Source of the DNA: Actinomycetota bacterium
GTDB lineage: Bacteria > Actinomycetota > Acidimicrobiia > Acidimicrobiales > Microtrichaceae
Direction: 5' to 3'
Assembly: GCA_005777415.1 (NCBI GenBank)
Contig: SXMI01000132.1
Coordinates: 1 to 11,034 of the forward strand
DNA length: 11,034 nt
Shown: positions 7,290 through 11,034 of the stretch, piece by piece
How the letters are laid out: each line of letters begins with the position of its first letter
Numbering within the stretch: the stretch's first letter is position 1
Notes under the pieces: generated by a model
The model's database searches: none
What the model saw: only the letters and a program-made list of their open reading frames with translations
Told to the model about the DNA's origin: nothing
Program-made: the position numbers and the translations under genes

Positions 7290-7343
7290 GTTGACACACA
7301 CGCGTCAACGGCTGCAATTGCAGGGATCGTGGTCCGCCGATCC
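7290..7343 (+). repeat. three consecutive inverted repeats between tRNA fragment and recombinase
   Basis: Three structures follow back to back: GTTGAC (7290-7295) with GTCAAC (7304-7309) around 8 nt, a 12-bp palindrome CTGCAATTGCAG (7312-7323), and GGATCG (7324-7329) with CGATCC (7338-7343) around 8 nt. The two outer ones share the same geometry (6-bp arms, 8-nt loop). They lie where recombinase/Xis binding sites or an operator would be expected, and could equally be RNA hairpins if transcription enters from the tRNA-Thr promoter. Confidence 0.6.
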
Positions 7344-7377
7344 AAGAAATCCCACACGAATCCAACATTCATGGGTG

Positions 7378-7383
7378 TAGTTT
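7378..7383 (+). promoter_or_regulatory. -10-like box of the recombinase gene
   Basis: TAGTTT (TANNNT) ends 6 nt before the ATG at 7390, with no Shine-Dalgarno between, suggesting a leaderless mRNA. This supports 7390 as the start. No clear -35 is visible; the inverted repeats at 7290-7343 lie just upstream and could be operator sites. Confidence 0.4.
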
Positions 7384-7389
7384 CCGTCC

Positions 7390-8544
7390 ATGGCCGCACT
7401 GAGGAAGGCGCCCGGGATGCGTGAGCGGTCACCGGGCGTGTGGGAGTTGGTCGTGGAGTCGGGCCGTGATCCGGTCACCGGCCGTCGTCGCCAGACGAGT
7501 CGCACGTTCCACGGCACGCTGCGCGAGGCGAAGCTCGCCCGGGCCGAGTTGCTGGTCGAGGCGAGCCACGGCCAGCACGACGGCACGAACGCAACGGTCG
7601 GTGACCTGTTCGAGGAGTGGATCCTGGAGCTCGAACGCAAGGGCAGGTCGCCCAACACGATCCACTGCTACCGCCGGACGTACCGGCGCAACATCGAGCC
7701 GGCGCTCGGCAAGGTGCGGGTCACGAAGGTCACCACCAAGACGCTGACCGACCTCTATCGAGAACACCAGGCACGTGGGCTCAAGCCGCGCAGCGTGTAC
7801 CAGATCCATGCGTGCCTCTCCTCGATGTTCACCCAGGCGTGCCGGTGGGGGTGGCGTGACTCCAGTCCGGCGCAGTGGGCCGAGCCGCCGGCGATCCCGA
7901 ACCCGGCGCCGGTCGTTCCCACACCGGCTGACGTCCGGAACCTGGCGGAGGAGGCGCGCCGCTCGCGCCGCCCGGAGTACGAAACCGTGATCCTGCTCCT
8001 GGCCGTCACCGGGTTGCGTCGTGCGGAGCTGTGCGGACTGCGCCTCGGACGTGATGTCGATCTCGACGGTCAGGTGCTGCGGGTGGGGTGGAGCATCGCG
8101 GCGCTGCCCGGCCGGCCCATCGAGGAGATCCCGACGAAGAACCGCCGGGTCCGTCACGTCGCGCTCGACGAGGGAACGGTTGCGATGCTCGCATCGCACG
8201 TCGGGATGATGCGCGCACGGGCGAGCGCCGTGGGTGCGGAGCTGCGCCCTGACGCCTACCTGTTCTCCGACAGCCCGGACGGGTCAGAGCCGTGGAAGCC
8301 AGACTCGGTGACCCAGTATTTCGTGCGACTGCGGGAGCGCTGCGGGCTCGGGCACCTGGATCTGCACTCGCTTCGGAAGTTCATGGAGACCTACGGGCAG
8401 GATCTCGGGTTCTCCGCCGCCCAGGTGGCGATGCGAGCGGGGCACGATCCGTCCGTGGCGGCGAAGCACTACACCGGCAATGTCGCCGAGGCCGACCGTG
8501 CGCTCGCGGCTGCCGTAGCATCGCTGGTCGGCGCGGGGCGGTAG
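7390..8544 (+). CDS. tyrosine recombinase / integrase, 384 aa
   Basis: This is a site-specific recombinase that would insert and, with a helper, excise the surrounding element. The N-terminal region (about 10-57) resembles the AP2-like arm-binding domain (GVWELVVESGRDPVTGRRRQTSRTF, split here as GVWELVVESG and DPVTGRRRQTSRTF). A SAM-like core-binding domain follows (about 67-165, TVGDLFEEWILE... SMFTQACRWGW). The catalytic domain shows TGLRRAEL (Arg210), TKNRRVRHVAL (Lys250), HSLRKF (His326, Arg329), GHDPS (His352) and KHYTG (nucleophile Tyr361): the complete R-K-H-R-H-Y set. The start is ATG 7390 with a leaderless-type -10; ATG 7417, preceded by GAGGAAGG, is a credible alternative that would begin MRERSPGVWEL. 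The stop TAG (8542-8544) is formed by bases 8-10 of the downstream tRNA-Met, so the last codons and the tRNA 5' end overlap by 10 nt. Its att site is inferred to be the tRNA-Thr break 100 nt upstream. Confidence 0.93.
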   Translation: MAALRKAPGMRERSPGVWELVVESGRDPVTGRRRQTSRTFHGTLREAKLARAELLVEASHGQHDGTNATVGDLFEEWILELERKGRSPNTIHCYRRTYRRNIEPALGKVRVTKVTTKTLTDLYREHQARGLKPRSVYQIHACLSSMFTQACRWGWRDSSPAQWAEPPAIPNPAPVVPTPADVRNLAEEARRSRRPEYETVILLLAVTGLRRAELCGLRLGRDVDLDGQVLRVGWSIAALPGRPIEEIPTKNRRVRHVALDEGTVAMLASHVGMMRARASAVGAELRPDAYLFSDSPDGSEPWKPDSVTQYFVRLRERCGLGHLDLHSLRKFMETYGQDLGFSAAQVAMRAGHDPSVAAKHYTGNVAEADRALAAAVASLVGAGR

Positions 8545-8607
8545 CTCAGTGGTTAGAGCACCCGACTCATAATCGGAGGTGCGCGGGTTCGATTCCCGCC
8601 CGCCCCA
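8535..8607 (+). tRNA. tRNA-Met(CAT), overlapping the integrase stop codon
   Basis: A full cloverleaf is visible: acceptor GGGGCGG (8535-8541) with CCGCCCC (8600-8606), all seven pairs; D arm GCTC-AGTGGTTA-GAGC (8544-8559); anticodon arm CCCGA-CTCATAA-TCGGA (8561-8577, one C-A mismatch at 27-43); variable GGTGC; T arm GCGGG-TTCGATT-CCCGC (8583-8599); discriminator A (8607); no encoded CCA. The anticodon CAT (8568-8570) means elongator Met, or tRNA-Ile2 if its C34 is lysidine-modified; the CTCATAA loop favours elongator Met. Its 5' 40 nt match the tRNA-Thr fragment at 7249 in 34 positions. It is either a tRNA carried by the element or the right boundary of a small integrase unit. Confidence 0.93.
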
Positions 8608-8626
8608 CGCGCCGGACGTGCAGGTG

Positions 8627-8642
8627 TCTGGCTGTTGCCAGA
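8627..8642 (+). terminator. hairpin 20 nt after tRNA-Met
   Basis: TCTGGC (8627-8632), loop TGTT and GCCAGA (8637-8642) form a perfect 6-bp stem just after the tRNA. No T-run follows, so termination is only possible, not shown. Confidence 0.35.
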
Positions 8643-8811
8643 ACGTGACCTCGTCCACTCGGGTCGATTGAGGAAGCCCCGGCGCCAGGCGTCGGTCTCT
8701 TCCGTGCGAGTCCTGCGTGTTGGTTCCGTCGCGCAGAGCACGGTCACCCGTAGAGGTCTCAGCGGGCCCGCGGCTGCCCGGTGACGCAGCTCAGCGAGGG
8801 TCCGGTCGTGC

Positions 8812-8870
8812 TGGTCAGCCCTGACCATGACGCGTGGTCAGTGCTCTGTTCAGGTGTGGTCAGCCTGACC
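8812..8870 (+). repeat. three phased TGGTCAG sites, two of them palindromic
   Basis: TGGTCAG occurs at 8812-8818, 8835-8841 and 8857-8863, at 23- and 22-nt steps (about two helical turns). The first is half of the palindrome TGGTCAG-CC-CTGACCA (8812-8827), the third of GGTCAG-C-CTGACC (8858-8870). They sit in the 376-nt spacer between tRNA-Met and the Xis-like gene, which otherwise shows no credible gene. The arrangement suits a cooperative DNA-binding protein: recombinase or Xis arm sites, or operators of the downstream gene. Confidence 0.65.
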
Positions 8871-8983
8871 TCCGTGTCGAGCGGGCGATTCTCGCGTCTT
8901 CCGAGGGCCAGGTGGCGTCCGCCGCGCGCCTAGGGGGGTGCCGGTGATGCTCGCCGGACGTGTCGGACCTGAGAGGTGGCGTG

Positions 8984-9190
8984 ATGGATCGCTGGACCGT
9001 GACGGTGGAGGAGGCGGCGCAGATGCTCGGGATCTCCCGCTCGACCGCCTACGAGTGCGTGAGGAGGGGTGAGCTGCGGGCACTGCGGTTCGGCCGGCGG
9101 CTGGTGGTTCCCAGGGCGGCCCTCGAGGAGCTCATCGGCGGCGGGCCGACCGATGCGGCGGTCCCGAGCGAGACGGACTCGCCCTGTTGA
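8984..9190 (+). CDS. excisionase-like helix-turn-helix protein, 68 aa
   Basis: This is a small DNA-binding protein of the excisionase / MerR-like HTH_17 type. TVEEAAQMLGISRSTAYECV (residues 7-26) is the HTH, and RRGELRALRFGRRLVVPRAALEELI (split here as RRGELRALRFGRR and LVVPRAALEELI, about 27-51) is the wing and closing helix; this is the usual layout of the family, followed by a short polar tail. ATG 8984 is preceded by GAGAGGTGG at a 7-nt distance and is preferred over the upstream GTG at 8960. In context it is the probable recombination-directionality factor or regulator for the integrase located 440 nt upstream, and the TGGTCAG palindromes lie between the two. No test of Xis function is possible from sequence alone. 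Confidence 0.82.
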   Translation: MDRWTVTVEEAAQMLGISRSTAYECVRRGELRALRFGRRLVVPRAALEELIGGGPTDAAVPSETDSPC

Positions 9191-9318
9191 TGGCCTCGGC
9201 GGCCCTGCGCCTTCGTTCCGATCGAGTTCGCTCGACACAGCTCCCGCCCGCGTGTCGGATGCGGTTCGTATGGAACTCCGACGTCGCTCCCGATCTGGTC
9301 AGGAAGGGGCACAGACTG

Positions 9319-9342
9319 GCTAGTTCCGCAGGCGGAACTAGC
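9319..9342 (+). repeat. perfect 11-bp inverted repeat upstream of the coiled-coil gene
   Basis: Arms GCTAGTTCCGC (9319-9329) and GCGGAACTAGC (9332-9342) are exact reverse complements with AG between them. The site ends 11 nt before the GTG start at 9354 and is not followed by T residues, so an operator or recombination site is more likely than a terminator. A TGGTCAG copy lies just upstream at 9296-9302. The 163-nt gap 9191-9353 holds no convincing gene. Confidence 0.75.
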
Positions 9343-9353
9343 GGAAGCAATCG

Positions 9354-10085
9354 GTGGAAGCAGGTGCAGCGGCGGCACGGGTCGTCGTCGTGAGCTGGGA
9401 TGAGCGGTGGCGGCTGTCGCCGGAGATGAAGGCTCGTCATCGTGAGGGTGAGCGGGCTCGCCGTGAGCGGTTGGATCGGGACATCGTCGACGCGGAGGAG
9501 GACCTGGCGGAGGCGGAGGATCGGTTGGTGAACGAGCAGGCCAAAGTCGCCCGGCTCAACGAGCTGATCGAGCAGCGCAGTGCGCTCTTGCGTCAGGTGG
9601 ACGCGTTGCAGCGGGAGCGGGTCGCCGCCGAGGAGGAGGCGCGGGCGGTGGAGAGGCGGTTGACGTATCAGCAGCGCCGCGTCGAGCGGCTTGGGACCCG
9701 TCAGGAAGGGACACGTCGAGGTCGAGCGGTGCGGATCGAAGTGGATGACGGGGCGTGGGCGACGGTGAAGCGAGAGGCAGTGTGTCGACGGCGGTGGCTG
9801 GTCTCGTGGCTCGGTGATCTGATCCGCATCGAGGTCGAAGGCGTCGCCGCCGGGGAGGTCACGGGCACGCCGGCGTCACGTCGGCGGCGATCGCCCGGCG
9901 AGGGAGAGCCATCTCCTCGGAGTCGGTTCGTTCGGATCGACGTCGCAGACGACATCTGGCTCGGCCTCCGAGCAGCCGCCCTCGAAGCAGGTGTCCCTGT
10001 CGGCCGCTACCTCGGTGAGCTCGCCGAAGCCATCGCGCACGAAGCCGGATGGCGCGCCGCATCAGCCGAGGAAGGCCACCCCTGA
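9354..10085 (+). CDS. coiled-coil protein with two ribbon-helix-helix-like modules, 243 aa
   Basis: The family is not recognised. Residues about 25-115 are a highly charged Arg/Glu-rich coiled coil (EDLAEAEDRLVNEQAKVARL and similar). Two related modules follow: 125-158 (VRIEVDDGAWATVKREA...WLGDLI) and 193-226 (VRIDVADDIWLGLRAAA...YLGELA). They share the pattern VRI[E/D]V-x-D-x-x-W-x6-A ... [W/Y]LG[D/E]L, a short strand plus two helices like Arc/MetJ ribbon-helix-helix proteins. A linker rich in Arg, Ser and Pro (about 164-191) joins them. Two RHH units in one chain could form an intramolecular DNA-binding dimer; the perfect inverted repeat 11 nt upstream would be a natural operator. GTG 9354 follows a modest GGAAG; GTG 9390 is an alternative giving 231 aa. 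T-ending codons are more frequent than in the chromosomal block. A role as regulator or partition/scaffold protein of the element is inference. Confidence 0.7.
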   Translation: MEAGAAAARVVVVSWDERWRLSPEMKARHREGERARRERLDRDIVDAEEDLAEAEDRLVNEQAKVARLNELIEQRSALLRQVDALQRERVAAEEEARAVERRLTYQQRRVERLGTRQEGTRRGRAVRIEVDDGAWATVKREAVCRRRWLVSWLGDLIRIEVEGVAAGEVTGTPASRRRRSPGEGEPSPRSRFVRIDVADDIWLGLRAAALEAGVPVGRYLGELAEAIAHEAGWRAASAEEGHP

Positions 10086-10181
10086 GCGCTCCAGCGATGT
10101 GACCTGCCTTGCGGGCGACGGGGACTGATGCCACCGTGCGATGCGGCGGCACGGCTTTATTGCGGCTGCTGCCGACGACGG

Positions 10182-10221
10182 TGGTCAGGATGTCCACGGG
10201 ACCGGTTTGCTGCGTGGTCAG
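10182..10221 (+). repeat. two further TGGTCAG sites, 33 nt apart
   Basis: TGGTCAG occurs at 10182-10188 and 10215-10221, in the 306-nt gap between the coiled-coil gene and the secreted-protein gene. They are spaced by about three helical turns and lie just before the Shine-Dalgarno of the small ORF at 10232, where a regulator could control the downstream genes. Also in this gap, GTTCATTG occurs twice exactly 50 nt apart (10301 and 10351). Confidence 0.5.
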
Positions 10222-10231
10222 GGAGGAGAAC

Positions 10232-10384
10232 GTGGGCTGCGTCGCTTCAGGTCCGGTGTCCGCCAGCCCGGCAGACGTCCAGACCGAGTCCGGCGGGATT
10301 GTTCATTGCATAGTCATTCGATCGCCATCTGATGGTTCTTGCGGGCTCGTGTTCATTGGGTTCGGCTGGTCGTATGGGTGGTAA
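10232..10384 (+). CDS. possible 50-residue small protein or leader peptide
   Basis: A GTG at 10232 is preceded by GGGAGGAG (10221-10228), the best Shine-Dalgarno in the right half of the window, at a 5-nt distance. The frame encodes 50 residues with three cysteines and a short aromatic tail ending GFGWSYGW, closing with TAA at 10382-10384. That is 7 nt before the ATG at 10392, so translation of the two could be coupled. There is no recognisable domain, and the amino-acid composition is not clearly protein-like; the call rests on the ribosome site and position. Confidence 0.35.
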   Translation: MGCVASGPVSASPADVQTESGGIVHCIVIRSPSDGSCGLVFIGFGWSYGW

Positions 10385-10391
10385 GGGGAAG

Positions 10392-11034
10392 ATGGCAGCG
10401 ATTGCTGTTCGGGCGTGGTCTGTCGCGCTGGTTGTCCTGCTGATCGGTCTGGGAGCGCCCGCTGCTGGTGCCCAGGCCTCCGGGTCGGACGAGATCGGGG
10501 AGGTATCGCCGGTTGCTCTCGATCCTCTTGGGTCGGAACCTCCGGTCGCTGGGGACCTCTCGATTCCTGGGCCGGCCTTCTCGCCTGGGGAGCCGGGACT
10601 GACACCTGTATCGGAGGTGGAGGGACCTGAGGCGGTGGCAGAGCGGTCGGCGACGATCAGGTCGACCGTGACGGGGGAGGGTCGCCGTCGTCTTGAGGTG
10701 TCGCCGGTTCCGACTGCGAAGGCTGGCGTCGATGGGTTCGAGGATCTGGACACTTCGGTTGTGGCGGATGGTTGGGGGTACCGAGCCGATCTTCTGGATG
10801 GGGAGGCGCATTTCTCGGGCGCGGGCTCTCCAGTCGCGGTGACGCTTGACCGTCCGGGTGTTTCGGCGGTGTCGTTCAGCCCGGTCGATGGTCCGGTTCC
10901 GGATCGGGTCTCGACGGAGTCCGGTGGGATCGTCTATCGCGACGTGTGGCCCGGCGTTTCGCTTCGCTACGACGTGCATCCGGCCGGGGTCCGCGAGACG
11001 GCGCTGGTCGAGTCACCCGACGTCCCGAGCAGGC
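10392..11034 (+). CDS. N-terminus of a secreted Rhs/YD-repeat-like protein (runs off the window)
   Basis: The frame is open from ATG 10392 to the last base, giving 214 residues of a larger protein. A signal peptide is clear: AAIAVRAW, hydrophobic core SVALVVLLIGLG, and a cleavage-type APAAGAQA near residue 30. A Pro/Glu/Ser-rich low-complexity stretch follows (about 31-95). From about residue 95 the sequence resembles the region that precedes YD repeats in large secreted wall-associated and polymorphic-toxin proteins: FEDLDTSVV, then GGIVYRDVWPGVSLRYDV with AGVRETALVESPD, which matches the 'YxnVwPGvDLrYxvxxxGvKExivL' pattern of that group. The start has AAGGGG a few bases upstream; ATG 10374 in the same frame would add MGGKGK. 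The C-terminal toxin or cargo domain, if any, is outside the window. Codons ending in T are common (GTT, GGT, CTT, GAT), unlike the genes before 7200. Confidence 0.8.
   Translation, partial: MAAIAVRAWSVALVVLLIGLGAPAAGAQASGSDEIGEVSPVALDPLGSEPPVAGDLSIPGPAFSPGEPGLTPVSEVEGPEAVAERSATIRSTVTGEGRRRLEVSPVPTAKAGVDGFEDLDTSVVADGWGYRADLLDGEAHFSGAGSPVAVTLDRPGVSAVSFSPVDGPVPDRVSTESGGIVYRDVWPGVSLRYDVHPAGVRETALVESPDVPSR

Larger units (their letters stand above)
7289..11034 (+). mobile_element. integrative element, left part (recombinase end)
   Basis: The inferred element begins at the break in tRNA-Thr and contains a tyrosine recombinase, a tRNA-Met, an excisionase-like HTH gene, a coiled-coil/RHH gene and a secreted protein, all on the plus strand. 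The right end is outside the window. Supporting signs are the disrupted tRNA, recombinase next to it, Xis-like partner, repeats confined to this stretch, and more T-ending codons in the genes after 9350 than in the chromosomal block. An alternative is that only 7289-8575 is a mini-element, with the tRNA-Met marking its right end. Confidence 0.55.

Noticed and set aside
7290..7343. tRNA intron (group I) in the anticodon loop of tRNA-Thr
   Set aside because: No matching 3' exon (TCGCC, T arm, CCGGCCC) is found after the integrase or anywhere to the end of the window, and no group I core elements were recognised.
8553..8828. minus-strand frame over the tRNA-Met
   Set aside because: Its GGNRTRAPPIMSRVL-type ending is the well-known translation of a tRNA gene read backwards, not a protein.
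8609..8983. CRISPR array from the repeated TGGTCAG units
   Set aside because: Repeats are only 7-16 bp with 15-bp gaps, palindromic, and too few; no cas genes are present.
9190..9393. 67-codon frame ATG 9190 directly after the Xis-like stop
   Set aside because: It runs across the inverted repeat and into the coiled-coil gene, has no Shine-Dalgarno and no protein-like pattern.

Overview
The window is very GC-rich DNA (third codon positions are almost always G or C, and long antisense frames stay open by chance) from an actinobacterium. The glycosyltransferase, three-PAS GGDEF-EAL, PAP2 and UbiB-like genes, the TANNNT boxes 6-9 nt before start codons (leaderless style), and a large secreted protein of YD-repeat type would fit an uncultured or marine Acidimicrobiia lineage. 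That placement is an inference from style, not a marker-gene result.

Layout. (a) 1-137: the right edge of something that continues to the left. A reading frame closes at 97-99, inside the 3' half of a tRNA-Asn(GTT) that has no 5' half. This is the usual scar at the far end of an element integrated in a tRNA anticodon loop. (b) 152-7199: an ordinary chromosomal block. On the minus strand are a GT4 glycosyltransferase and a thermonuclease-like lipoprotein. Divergent from them is a 840-residue PAS-PAS-PAS-GGDEF-EAL c-di-GMP enzyme with both catalytic centres and the inhibitory I-site preserved. Then comes a PAP2 phosphatase translationally coupled to an UbiB/ABC1-family kinase-like membrane protein. 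(c) 7249-7288: the 5' half of a tRNA-Thr(CGT), cut off in the anticodon stem. (d) 7289-11034: the start of a second element. It holds a dense inverted-repeat region, a tyrosine recombinase whose stop codon lies inside a complete tRNA-Met(CAT), a spacer with repeated TGGTCAG sites, a small excisionase-like HTH protein, a 24-bp inverted repeat, a coiled-coil protein with two ribbon-helix-helix-like modules, a possible 50-residue ORF with a strong Shine-Dalgarno, and the N-terminus of a secreted protein resembling Rhs/YD-repeat (polymorphic toxin) proteins that runs off the window.

How it fits together. The chromosomal block 152-7199 lies between two broken tRNA genes, both cut in the anticodon region, so integrative elements abut it on both sides. 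In the right-hand element the recombinase, the Xis-like protein and the repeats form the integration/regulation end, and the secreted protein is the first visible cargo. Codon use shifts toward T-ending codons in the coiled-coil and secreted-protein genes, which agrees with recent arrival. The points most worth following up are the recombinase gene overlapping a tRNA 5' end, the disrupted tRNA-Thr beside it, the TGGTCAG repeat family found almost only in this element, and the coiled-coil/double-RHH protein with a perfect inverted repeat just upstream of its start.
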